From: Chthonomonas sp. UBA6659
Lineage (GTDB): Bacteria; Armatimonadota; Fimbriimonadia; Fimbriimonadales; Fimbriimonadaceae
DNA: 64,000 bases
Assembly (NCBI GenBank): GCA_002455425.1
Contig: DKKT01000071.1
Location: 122,905-186,904 of the forward strand
Direction: 5' to 3'
Part shown: piece after piece, positions 1 to 7,491 of the stretch
Layout: each line of letters opens with the position of its first letter
How positions within the stretch are numbered: the stretch's first letter is position 1
Notes under the pieces: model-generated
Seen by the model: only the letters and a program-made list of their open reading frames with translations
Databases searched by the model: none
What the model was told of the DNA's origin: nothing
Translations under genes and position numbers: made by a program

Positions 1-125
1 GGAGGAGAAGTCGGTGAGGGCGTAGCCCGAACCGGTTGAGGAGGCCGGAGCTCTGGGTTTCGGGTGGGGACCACCTCACCCGGTTCGCTTCGCTCACCGA
101 CCTCTCCCCCAGGGGCGGAGAGGTG
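1..125. repeat. Imperfect inverted repeat at window edge
   Basis: Bases 10-40 (gtcggtgag ... gaaccggttgag) pair imperfectly with 75-102 (ctcacccggttcg ... ctcaccgac), so the segment can fold on itself. A second hairpin follows at 100-124 (acctctcc / ggagaggt). No convincing reading frame is conserved here. It looks like part of a dispersed intergenic repeat cut by the window edge; whether copies exist elsewhere cannot be seen from this window. Confidence 0.4.
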
Positions 126-169
126 GCGAGGCCCTCGTGGGGTTTTACCGCTTACTTCAGCCGGGGGCG

Positions 170-649
170 CTAGCCTTCGGCGCGAAGCGCGAGCAGCGCG
201 TCGATCGTGCGGACGTGGTCTTGGTCGCGCTGGCGCTCACTGTCCGCCTTGAGCGCCCGCAGGTCCTCGAGGCGCGCGACCGGAACCAGCACCCCGAAAA
301 GCTCGATCCGCTCGGCCTGGCGATGAAGGACGCCGAACGGGAAGGGGCCGAGACGGCGGATGATGTCGACCGGACCGGCGTCGGTCAGAAAGCCGGAGAA
401 CTCGCCGCCGAATGCAAGCCGATCGAGCCGGACCGCAGCACCACTCTTCAGACGAGGGTTGATCTCGTTGAGGGCATGGGCGAGGCGCTCGTGATTGTCG
501 GGCTCGTGCGAGACCGCGAGGTCGACGTCGGTCGTGACGGAATCGCCGCCGTGGATGACGAGGGCGAAGCCGCCGACGAGGACGTACTGCACGCCATGGC
601 GATCAAGGGTCGTGACGAGCTTCTCGAGATCGGGTGCGCTCCAGTTCAT
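170..649 (-). CDS. Nucleotidyltransferase-fold protein (DUF6036/AbiEii-like)
   Basis: A 159-residue protein with the minimal nucleotidyltransferase signature: GG at residues 27-28 followed by TDVDLAV near residues 41-46 (the GG-x(n)-DxD pattern of the polymerase-beta superfamily), and the C-terminal helix RLEDLRALK that is typical of DUF6036/AbiEii-like members. Such proteins transfer a nucleotide to a protein or RNA, and many act as the toxin or modifier in toxin-antitoxin pairs. The start overlaps by 47 bases the end of a 55-codon gene, so the two are translationally coupled. The target cannot be read from the sequence, and a TA role is inference from family and arrangement only. Confidence 0.75.
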   Translation of the reverse strand: MNWSAPDLEKLVTTLDRHGVQYVLVGGFALVIHGGDSVTTDVDLAVSHEPDNHERLAHALNEINPRLKSGAAVRLDRLAFGGEFSGFLTDAGPVDIIRRLGPFPFGVLHRQAERIELFGVLVPVARLEDLRALKADSERQRDQDHVRTIDALLALRAEG

Positions 650-770
650 GCTTCAACTTGAGGAGGTTCTTCGCGGCTTCGGTCGCGCGGCGCACCCGCT
701 CCTCCGGCGTGAGTCGGAGGTTATGGCGGAGGAGCTCGACGTCGACTTCGGGCGGTCTTTCGGGCTCCAC
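603..770 (-). CDS. Small helical partner protein of the nucleotidyltransferase
   Basis: A 55-codon frame starting GTG at 770, three bases after the typA stop codon, and ending TGA at 603-605. It overlaps the nucleotidyltransferase by 47 bases. The product is highly charged (EPERPPEVDVELLR, then LTPEERVRRATEAAKNLLKL) and predicted to be helical. The short LTPEERVRRATEAA-type helix is what I would expect of the small proteins that commonly precede nucleotidyltransferases of this class, and supports a real gene. It could be the antitoxin or adaptor of a two-gene module. No homology search was possible, so the function is unassigned. Confidence 0.55.
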   Translation of the reverse strand: MEPERPPEVDVELLRHNLRLTPEERVRRATEAAKNLLKLKHELERTRSREARHDP

Positions 771-773
771 GAC

Positions 774-2603
774 CTAGACCGTCACTTCGCTCCGGCGCTC
801 GGCGACGCGCCGCTCGCTGTGGTCGAGGATCTTCTTGCGGAAGCGAAGCTGTTTCGGCGTGACTTCGAGGAGTTCGTCGTCGCGGAGCCACGCCAACGCC
901 TGTTCGAGCGAGAAGTCCTTGTGCGGATCGAGGACGGTGGTCGCCTCGCTCGTGGCCGACCGGATGTTCGTGGCTGCCTTCTGGTTGGTGCCGTTGACGA
1001 TCATATCTTCATCGCGCGCGTTGGCCCCGACGACCATGCCCCCGTACATCTCGGTTCCGACCGGATAGAACAGCGTGCCCCGCTCCTGGATATTCTCGTA
1101 GGAGTAGCGGGTCAGCTTGCCCGGGTCCTTGTTGATCAGCGAGCCCTGCGTCCGCGCGGCGACCTCTCCCTTGTAGGGGCCGTAGCCGTCGAAGAGGGAC
1201 GAGAGGATGCCAAGTCCGCGGGTGAGGGTCAGGTAGTTGGATCGGAACCCGATGAGGCCTCGGGTGGGGATGTGGTATTCGAGGCGGACGGTGCTGCCCT
1301 GCTGCTCCATGTTCCGCATTTCGCCTTTGCGGCGGGCGAGCTCCTCCATGACGTACCCGACCGAGTCGTCGGGTAGTTCCAGGGTGACGATCTCGTACGG
1401 CTCCTCGACCTCTCCAGCTTCGTTGCGCCGCAGGATGACCTGGGGGCGGGAGATCTGCATCTCGAACGATTCGCGCCGCATGGTCTCGATGAGGATCGCC
1501 AACTGGAGTTCGCCCCGGGCCTTCACTTTGACCGTGTCTGCGGGTGCGTCCGGATCGATCTTGACGCTGACGCTGACCGCTTCTTCCTTGGCGATCCGCT
1601 CGCGGATCTTCTGGATGGTGAGGAACTTGCCGCCGTCTCGGCCCGCGAGGGGCGAGTTGTTGGGATAGAAGTTCATCGTGAGGGTGCTGGGCTCGATCTC
1701 GACGGCGGGAAGCGGGGTCGGGTCCTCCGGACTCGCGATCGTGTCGAACAGGAGCACGTTGTCGAGGCCGGCCATCATCACGATCTCGCCGGCGCTCGCG
1801 CTTTCGATCTCCTTGAGTTGGATCCCCTCGTACGTCCAGAGTTTGGTGACGTTGAAGCCGGCGACCCGTCCGCCTTCCGAGCTGAGGTGCTGGAGTCGGT
1901 CGCCGACCTTTACCGTGCCTCGCAGGACCTTGCCGCCGAACATCCGTCCGACATAGTCGTTGTAGTCGAGGTTGTTGATCTGAACCTGGAAGGGGCCCTC
2001 GACGTCGACGTCGGGGGGCGGCACCGAGTTGACGATCATCTCGAACAGCTCGCGCATGTCGTGCTCGCTGCCGTCGGGCGACACGCGGGCGAAGCCGCCG
2101 GAGCCGCTGGTGTAGAGATGGGGGAAGAACAGATCATCTTCGTCCGCGCCGAGATCGATGAAGAGATCGAGCGTCTTGTCGTAGGCGTCGAGCGGGCGGG
2201 CCCCGTCGCGATCGATCTTGTTGATGCAGACGATCGGCTTCAATCCGTTCTGAAACGCTTTCTTGAGCACGAAGCGCGTCTGCGGCATCGGGCCCTCGCA
2301 GGCGTCGACGATGAGGAGCACTCCATCGACCATGCTGAGCACGCGCTCGACCTCGCCGCCGAAATCGGCGTGCCCGGGGGTGTCGACGATGTTGATCTTG
2401 ATGTCCTTGTAGCGGACACTTGCGACTTTGGAGAGGATCGTGATCCCCTTTTCGCGCTCGAGATCATTCGAGTCCATGACCCGATCCTGGACATGCTGAT
2501 TCTCGCGGAAGATGCCGGCTTGTCGGAAGATCGCGTCCACAAGGGTCGTCTTGCCGTGATCGACATGCGCAATGATGCCCACGTTGCGAACGGAGGGGAA
2601 CAT
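774..2603 (-). CDS. typA: Ribosome-associated GTPase TypA/BipA
   Basis: 609 residues, the usual length for TypA. The translation-factor G domain is complete: AHVDHGKT (12-19) for the P loop, DTPGH for G3 and NKID for G4, followed by the EF-G-like beta-barrel, domain III/V and a C-terminal domain. TypA binds the ribosome at the EF-G site and helps 50S assembly and stress adaptation. The annotated ATG lies six bases behind a TATCCT hexamer, which supports this start and a leaderless mRNA. The small-protein/nucleotidyltransferase pair follows with a 3-base gap, so read-through transcription is likely. Confidence 0.97.
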   Translation of the reverse strand: MFPSVRNVGIIAHVDHGKTTLVDAIFRQAGIFRENQHVQDRVMDSNDLEREKGITILSKVASVRYKDIKINIVDTPGHADFGGEVERVLSMVDGVLLIVDACEGPMPQTRFVLKKAFQNGLKPIVCINKIDRDGARPLDAYDKTLDLFIDLGADEDDLFFPHLYTSGSGGFARVSPDGSEHDMRELFEMIVNSVPPPDVDVEGPFQVQINNLDYNDYVGRMFGGKVLRGTVKVGDRLQHLSSEGGRVAGFNVTKLWTYEGIQLKEIESASAGEIVMMAGLDNVLLFDTIASPEDPTPLPAVEIEPSTLTMNFYPNNSPLAGRDGGKFLTIQKIRERIAKEEAVSVSVKIDPDAPADTVKVKARGELQLAILIETMRRESFEMQISRPQVILRRNEAGEVEEPYEIVTLELPDDSVGYVMEELARRKGEMRNMEQQGSTVRLEYHIPTRGLIGFRSNYLTLTRGLGILSSLFDGYGPYKGEVAARTQGSLINKDPGKLTRYSYENIQERGTLFYPVGTEMYGGMVVGANARDEDMIVNGTNQKAATNIRSATSEATTVLDPHKDFSLEQALAWLRDDELLEVTPKQLRFRKKILDHSERRVAERRSEVTV

Positions 2604-2609
2604 ACCGCC

Positions 2610-2615
2610 AGGATA
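2610..2615 (-). promoter_or_regulatory. -10 hexamer of typA (leaderless type)
   Basis: Read on the minus strand the hexamer is TATCCT, followed by GGCGGT and then the ATG of typA. The 6-base gap puts the expected transcription start at the start codon. I see no good -35 element. Confidence 0.4.
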
Positions 2616-2648
2616 CCCGGAGGCGACCCTTCTTACTCGATTTTGAAC

Positions 2649-3329
2649 CTAGTTAAGGTGGGCGCGGAAAAACCCGACGACCCGTTTCCACGCGTCGGTT
2701 GCAGCGTCGGCGTCGAAGACCTCAGGGCGGGTGTCGTTGAAGAAAGCGTGGTGGGTGCCGGGGTAAGTGACGAACTCGTGAGCCTTGCCGTGCCGGTCGA
2801 GCTCGGCCGAAAGCAACGCCACTGCCTCGGGACTCGCATAGGCATCGTGCTCGGCAAACAGCCCGAGAACCGGGCTACGGAGCGCGGCGAAATCAGGCTC
2901 GACTTTCGGATGGATTCCGTAGAAGTCGACGCATGCCCCGATCTTCGGGTTGGTCGCCGCGGCAAACAGGCTGAGCTGCCCGCCCATGCAGAACCCGACG
3001 ACTCCGACCTTCTCGCTCGTCACGGAGTCGTCGGCCAACAGCCGATCGACGGCTCCGGCGAGGAGCTTCTCGGTCGCGCCGATGTTCAGCGCCATCATGA
3101 GCTCGCCGGCGCGGGTCGGTTCCGTCGTGGCTTCGCCGAAGTAGAGGTCGGGAGCCAGTGCCGTGAACCCCTCGGCGGCAAAGCGATCGGCGACGTCCTG
3201 GATGTGGTCGACGAGCCCCCACCACTCCTGGAGCACGATGACGCCCGGCCCTGAGCCGGTGTCGCTGCGACTGAGGTAGCCGACATACGGTGTACCGTTG
3301 CCATCGAACTCGATTCTTTCACCGCGCAT
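2649..3329 (-). CDS. Dienelactone hydrolase family protein
   Basis: 226 residues of alpha/beta-hydrolase type. The nucleophile elbow GFCMGGQ has the cysteine typical of dienelactone hydrolases, and the later EHDAY and GTHHAFF segments carry the Asp and His of the Cys-Asp-His triad. The family opens dienelactones in chlorocatechol breakdown, but many members act on other esters or lactones, and no aromatic-degradation genes are nearby, so the substrate is open. I start at ATG 3329 (MRGERIEF) rather than 66 bases upstream, because this is where family homology should begin and because CAAAAT lies 6 bases before it. It is divergent from the MalG-type permease. Confidence 0.85.
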   Translation of the reverse strand: MRGERIEFDGNGTPYVGYLSRSDTGSGPGVIVLQEWWGLVDHIQDVADRFAAEGFTALAPDLYFGEATTEPTRAGELMMALNIGATEKLLAGAVDRLLADDSVTSEKVGVVGFCMGGQLSLFAAATNPKIGACVDFYGIHPKVEPDFAALRSPVLGLFAEHDAYASPEAVALLSAELDRHGKAHEFVTYPGTHHAFFNDTRPEVFDADAATDAWKRVVGFFRAHLN

Positions 3330-3335
3330 GGTGGG

Positions 3336-3363
3336 ATTTTGGCATGCCCGGGCAGGCCACAAT
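3336..3363. promoter_or_regulatory. Back-to-back -10 elements between hydrolase and permease
   Basis: Minus strand: CAAAAT at 3336-3341, 6 bases before the hydrolase ATG. Plus strand: CACAAT at 3358-3363, 6 bases before the permease GTG. The 40-base divergent gap therefore holds two leaderless-type -10 elements. Confidence 0.35.
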
Positions 3364-3369
3364 GGGGAC

Positions 3370-4206
3370 GTGATCCGCGTGGCGAAGATCGGCAAGACGG
3401 CGGCGACGTATGGGTTGCTCTCGGCTCTCGCCCTGTTCTTGATCGCCCCATTCGCATGGATGGTGTTCGTCTCGCTTCACCCGAGCAACGCCGCGATTCC
3501 CGAGGTGTCCAAGCTCGTGCCCGAGCAGCCGCAGTGGAAGAACTACGGCACGGTGCTCTTCATGCCGGAGATTCCGGTCTTTCGGTTTCTGTTGAACTCG
3601 GTCATCGTCACGGTGGCGGTAGTGTTCGGCCAACTGTTCGTTTCTTCCCTCGCCGCTTACGGGTTCGCTCGTTTGCGCTTCCGGGGCCGGGATCCGCTGT
3701 TCATGCTCTTTCTGCTGAGCCTGATGTTCGCCGGGCCGGTGACCCAGATTCCGGTCTATCTGACCGTCCGGGCGATGGGCATTCTCGATACCTACTGGGC
3801 GCTGATCATCCCCGGGCTCAGTAGCGCGTTCAATGTCTTCCTGCTCCGACAGTTCTTCCTCCAGATTCCGGTCGAACTCGACGAGGCCGCCCGCCTCGAC
3901 GGGGCGAGTGAGTTCCTCATCTACCGTCGCGTCATCCTTCCGCTCAGTAAGGCCGCCCTCGCGACGGCCGGTGCGTACACGTTCTTCGCCGTCTGGACCG
4001 ATTTCTTCTGGCCGCTTCTTGCCACGAACTCGATGGACATGCGTACGCTCGAAGTTGGACTCAGCGTGTTCAAGAACAGCTATGGCGCGACCAACTGGCC
4101 CCTCCAAATGACCGCTGCCGTCCTGGTGCTCATTCCGCCGATCGTGATCTTCCTCCTGCTCCAGAAGTACTTTGTGCGCGGCGTCACGATGGGGAGCGTG
4201 AAGTAG
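3370..4206 (+). CDS. Carbohydrate ABC transporter permease, MalG type
   Basis: 278 residues with six hydrophobic segments. The cytoplasmic EAA loop is intact: EAARLDGASE followed by a VILPLSKAAL helix, which docks onto the ATPase subunit. Members form a heterodimer with a MalF-type permease and take up sugars delivered by a binding protein. Here neither the MalF-type partner, the binding protein nor the ATPase is adjacent, so the permease is an orphan in this window. The GTG start at 3370 is chosen because it avoids overlap with the divergent hydrolase and follows CACAAT by 6 bases. The substrate is unknown; the downstream Gfo/Idh/MocA oxidoreductase suggests sugar or polyol use. Confidence 0.88.
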   Translation: MIRVAKIGKTAATYGLLSALALFLIAPFAWMVFVSLHPSNAAIPEVSKLVPEQPQWKNYGTVLFMPEIPVFRFLLNSVIVTVAVVFGQLFVSSLAAYGFARLRFRGRDPLFMLFLLSLMFAGPVTQIPVYLTVRAMGILDTYWALIIPGLSSAFNVFLLRQFFLQIPVELDEAARLDGASEFLIYRRVILPLSKAALATAGAYTFFAVWTDFFWPLLATNSMDMRTLEVGLSVFKNSYGATNWPLQMTAAVLVLIPPIVIFLLLQKYFVRGVTMGSVK

Positions 4207-4229
4207 CCTCGCGGATCACCTCACGGCGG

Positions 4230-4235
4230 TATAGT
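4230..4235 (+). promoter_or_regulatory. -10 hexamer of the 34-residue gene
   Basis: TATAGT, followed by 7 bases and the ATG at 4243. The spacing fits a leaderless transcript for this tiny gene and argues that it is expressed on its own. Confidence 0.45.
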
Positions 4236-4242
4236 CACGCTC

Positions 4243-4347
4243 ATGGCCAAGAACTCCCGACTGGGCTTCAAGCTCGGACCCAAAGTCAAGCACTCCACCA
4301 AGAAGGCGGTTCGCGCCGGCAAAGCCCAGAAGAAGGGCAAAACCTAA
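4243..4347 (+). CDS. Small basic protein, 34 residues
   Basis: ATG at 4243 to TAA at 4345-4347. Of the 34 residues, 11 are Lys and 2 are Arg, with no acidic residue; it opens MAKNSRLGFKLG and ends KAQKKGKT. The composition resembles small nucleic-acid- or ribosome-binding proteins. It has its own well-placed TATAGT hexamer, and the mixture of Lys, Gly and Ala codons looks like coding sequence rather than chance. The family is not recognised. It sits between the MalG-type permease and the oxidoreductase with no clear functional link. Confidence 0.55.
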   Translation: MAKNSRLGFKLGPKVKHSTKKAVRAGKAQKKGKT

Positions 4348-4428
4348 GCCCGCTCCGCTTCGCCCCGGTTGCTCGGGAAGCCCTCACACCGAGGTCATCG
4401 ACGGCAGCGTGGAGCCCGTCGCACGAGA

Positions 4429-4434
4429 TATTCT
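4429..4434 (+). promoter_or_regulatory. -10 hexamer of the Gfo/Idh/MocA gene
   Basis: TATTCT followed by ccgcat and then GTG 4441. The 6-base gap selects the GTG as the start codon and predicts a leaderless mRNA. Confidence 0.45.
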
Positions 4435-4440
4435 CCGCAT

Positions 4441-5529
4441 GTGGACCCTGTCAACGTCGGCATCGTGGGCTGCGGGAATATCAGCCCGATCTACATCGAG
4501 AACCTCTCCAACTTTCCGGCGACGCGGGTGGTCGCGGTCGCCGATCTCGATCCCAATCGCGCTCGAGAACGGGCAAGCGCGTACGGGATTCCAAGGGCGG
4601 GCGCGCCTGGGGTGGTCCTCGATGATCCGGACATCGCGGTCGTCGTCAACCTCACCGTTCCCAAGGCGCACGCCGAGGTCGCGTTCCAAGCACTGAATGC
4701 CGGGAAGCATGTCTACAACGAGAAGCCCTTGGCCGTCAGCCGCGCCGATGGTGCCGATATGCTCCGCATCGCCGGCGAGCACAATCTCCGCGTCGGCGCC
4801 GCACCGGACACTTTTCTCGGTGCCGGCATCCAAACTTGCCGCGAGCTGATCGACCAGGGCGCGATCGGGACGCCGGTCGCGGGTCACGCCTCGATGCTCT
4901 GCCATGGCCACGAGAGTTGGCACCCCTCGCCCGAGTTCTACTATGAGATCGGCGGCGGGCCCCTGTTCGACATGGGTCCCTACTACCTGACGGCCCTTGT
5001 CGCGCTGCTCGGCCCGATTCGCCGTGTCGCGGGCGCGACGGCGGTCACTTTCCCGACCCGCACGATCACCAGCGAACCGAAGAAGGGTCGGACGATCGCC
5101 GTCGAAACGCCGACGCACCTCGCCGCGGTTCTTGATTTCGCCGCAGGTCCGATCGTGCAGCTGACCACCAGCTTCGACATTTGGGGCCATACCCAGCCCT
5201 GCATCGAAATCTATGGCTCCGAGGGTTCGCTCAGTGTTCCCGATCCCAACGGATTCGGTGGCCCGGTCCGGCTCTGCCGGGCGGGCGGGGAGTGGCACGA
5301 AGTCGGCCTGGACCGGGCCTATGCGCAGAACAGCCGTGGACTCGGCGTGCTGGATATGGTGTTGGCCGAAGCCGAGGGTCGCCCACACCGGGCGAGCGGA
5401 GGGCTCGCCTTCCACGTGCTCGACGTGATGCATGCAGTCGGTGAGTCGAGCGATCAAGGCCGTCACATCGACATCCACAGTGGCTTCGAGGCGCCGGCGC
5501 CCCTTCCGAAGGAAGGTCTTTCCGCCTGA
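4441..5529 (+). CDS. Gfo/Idh/MocA family oxidoreductase
   Basis: 362 residues. The N-terminal Rossmann domain carries GIVGCGNIS (residues 7-15) for NAD(P) binding, and the NEKPLAVS segment near residue 95 supplies the conserved Lys-Pro pair at the nicotinamide. The second half is the alpha/beta substrate and dimerisation domain (GGGPLFDMGPYYL). Family members oxidise or reduce sugars and inositols. The GTG start was chosen because the Rossmann strand begins six residues later and a TATTCT hexamer lies 6 bases upstream. The exact substrate is not evident. Confidence 0.9.
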   Translation: MDPVNVGIVGCGNISPIYIENLSNFPATRVVAVADLDPNRARERASAYGIPRAGAPGVVLDDPDIAVVVNLTVPKAHAEVAFQALNAGKHVYNEKPLAVSRADGADMLRIAGEHNLRVGAAPDTFLGAGIQTCRELIDQGAIGTPVAGHASMLCHGHESWHPSPEFYYEIGGGPLFDMGPYYLTALVALLGPIRRVAGATAVTFPTRTITSEPKKGRTIAVETPTHLAAVLDFAAGPIVQLTTSFDIWGHTQPCIEIYGSEGSLSVPDPNGFGGPVRLCRAGGEWHEVGLDRAYAQNSRGLGVLDMVLAEAEGRPHRASGGLAFHVLDVMHAVGESSDQGRHIDIHSGFEAPAPLPKEGLSA

Positions 5530-5542
5530 ACCGATCGACGCG

Positions 5543-5572
5543 AAGGCCCCGGCGCGATCGCGCCGGGGCCTT
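5543..5572. terminator. Bidirectional hairpin terminator
   Basis: A perfect palindromic stem reading aaggccccggcgcg outward from its centre, lying between two convergent genes (stops at 5529 and 5595). There is no long T run on either side, so termination may rest on stem strength. Confidence 0.65.
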
Positions 5573-5594
5573 CTGCTGGAGTGTCGTAGCGGGT

Positions 5595-6128
5595 TTACGG
5601 GTTGACGCGGACGTCGTCCATACCGACATAGCCGGGGAGCGCGCCGCCGATGCCGTGGATTTCGATCGAGCGGAACGGGATGTTCGAAACCCAGCCGCGC
5701 CACAGCCACATCGCGTTGTTGATCGGAGCGATCGCAACGCCGACCACGGCGCCGCCGACGTTCTTGAACACGAACTTGGCGTGTGTCACGGCGATTCCTG
5801 CGTTCGGGACACGGAAGTACCCGCCGAAGGCGCGTCGATCCGCCTGGAGTCGAATCACGACGTTGGTGCCGCGGCCGAACATGGCGTGGGGAGCGGAGAG
5901 CGGCGGGAGGATCGCGCCACCGCCGACGACCATCGCGTTGGCGGCTGGAATCCGGCCAAAGCCGCAGAAGCCGGCCATGCCGGGGAATCCGGCGTAAGCT
6001 CCGGGAGCGAGGGCGTCGAACTTCTCGATCTTCGGGCTGGCGAACGGTGCGATCGGAGCGAGGGCGGCCTGGGCGGCGACGGTCGTGGCGAGAGCGGCGA
6101 GGAGGGTGAGGGCTTTCAAGTTTCGCAT
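5595..6128 (-). CDS. Secreted protein of unknown function
   Basis: 177 residues with a clear Sec signal peptide (MRNLKALTLLAALATTVAAQA). The mature part has no recognised domain; it is rich in Gly, Ala and aromatic residues, has repeated beta-strand-like patterns (FVFKNVGGAVVGVAIAP) and ends in MDDVRVNP. That ending resembles the C-terminal strand of bacterial beta-sandwich exoproteins. The start is ATG 6128, preceded by a GGAG ribosome site 7 bases upstream; the frame remains open further upstream but without homology or signal. No membrane anchor or sorting signal follows. Probably a free secreted or surface protein. Confidence 0.75.
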   Translation of the reverse strand: MRNLKALTLLAALATTVAAQAALAPIAPFASPKIEKFDALAPGAYAGFPGMAGFCGFGRIPAANAMVVGGGAILPPLSAPHAMFGRGTNVVIRLQADRRAFGGYFRVPNAGIAVTHAKFVFKNVGGAVVGVAIAPINNAMWLWRGWVSNIPFRSIEIHGIGGALPGYVGMDDVRVNP

Positions 6129-6315
6129 GGGTTTTCTCCGGGGTTCGTTTCGAGTTTTGTGTTCTGCATCCGCTGATGGCGGGGTGATGCTCGTAGGGCG
6201 ACGGGGGCCTCTGTCGTGTTCAGCGGTTGGGCCCTTGGACCTGGGTCGGAACGGGCCGATTCGATCTCGGCGTAGGTTCCCGCGACCCTGAGCGCAGCGG
6301 CCCACTCTGCCGACA

Positions 6316-7491
6316 ATGCTAAGAAGCATGCGGTGGCCGAAGGCGATGCTCGAGCGGGCGGCCAACATCTCCGTCCAGAAGTGGACGTTGATCAATGTCG
6401 TGGTCGGGGCAGGACTTTGGGGTCTGCTGCTCGCAGCATCGCGGCTTTCCATCGACTCCAACCTGGTGCTCGCCCTTTTCGGCCTCGGGCTTCCTCTCCT
6501 TCCGTCGATCCTGCAATACGGCACCGGTCCACTTCTTTACCGAGCCGGGTACAAGCGATACGCCCGGTTTTCGCCCATTGAGTTTCTCCGGCTCTGCGGA
6601 GGCAATCTGTTGCTTTTGACCGCGCCGCCCGGCCTGGCCCTGGCAATGATCGGAGTCGGGGCCCACGTCATCGCCTATCACGGCGAACTCGAGTTGTGGC
6701 AGGAACTCTCCTATCTGCTCGGGCTCGTCCTGATCGGGACCCTCTTTGCAGGAACGTGGAAGGTGTTGAAAGAGCTCCGCATTCCCGGCTACCTGATCGC
6801 GTTCGCGAACCCGGCTCGCGAGGCCGATGTTCGCGCGTTGGCTAGGCAGATCGGCGCACCTTTGCGAGCTCTGAAGGTCTGCCGGACACGATCAGGTCGG
6901 ATTGCCGGTGCCTACTCACTCGGCGGGGGCGACGTCGCCATAACGGATGGCATGCTTGCCGCCCTCAACCGTGATGAGTTTCTCAGCGTGATGGCCCACG
7001 AACTACGCCACCTCACCCAGACCCGCGAGACCGTCCGCATCCTGCTGCTCGGCTTCGCGACGACCCTGTTTCTCGGTTTCGCGGTCGGGACCGCCATCTC
7101 ATGGCTGGGTATTGCCGAACTCGCTCCGATTGCCGTCGGGCTCACCGTTCTCGCCCTCGCCATCTGCTTCCGCATCTTGGTCAACATGAAGCGCCGCCAC
7201 GAGGATGAAGCCGACGAGACCGCCTCGAAAACGGTCGGAGCCTATCCTCTGATGACCGCGCTTGCGAAGGCTGCGATCATCAATGGAGCCGACCCGATGG
7301 TGTCATCGGTGAGATACCGCTCGATTCGTACCCGGCTCGACCGACTCGCCAAGCTCGCGGGCCTCGCGCCTCAGGCCGCCGAGAACGCGCTCCTCAAGGC
7401 GCAAGTCGACCTCGAGCTTATCGCGACCCTTGCGGCGACTCCGAGATCCGAACTGCATGGTTCGCGTGTCGCAAGTGGTGCGACAGGCTGA
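6316..7491 (+). CDS. M48 family membrane metalloprotease
   Basis: 391 residues. Two hydrophobic segments lie in the first 150 residues, then the zinc site HELRH (228-232), another membrane pair (245-290) and the glutamate-containing third ligand HEDEADETA (295-303). This is the layout of HtpX/Ste24-like proteases, which degrade or mature membrane proteins at the inner membrane. A second possible ATG lies at 6328. The last 74 bases overlap the 3' end of purB on the other strand, so the two mRNAs would be complementary at their ends. The substrate is unknown. Confidence 0.85.
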   Translation: MLRSMRWPKAMLERAANISVQKWTLINVVVGAGLWGLLLAASRLSIDSNLVLALFGLGLPLLPSILQYGTGPLLYRAGYKRYARFSPIEFLRLCGGNLLLLTAPPGLALAMIGVGAHVIAYHGELELWQELSYLLGLVLIGTLFAGTWKVLKELRIPGYLIAFANPAREADVRALARQIGAPLRALKVCRTRSGRIAGAYSLGGGDVAITDGMLAALNRDEFLSVMAHELRHLTQTRETVRILLLGFATTLFLGFAVGTAISWLGIAELAPIAVGLTVLALAICFRILVNMKRRHEDEADETASKTVGAYPLMTALAKAAIINGADPMVSSVRYRSIRTRLDRLAKLAGLAPQAAENALLKAQVDLELIATLAATPRSELHGSRVASGATG

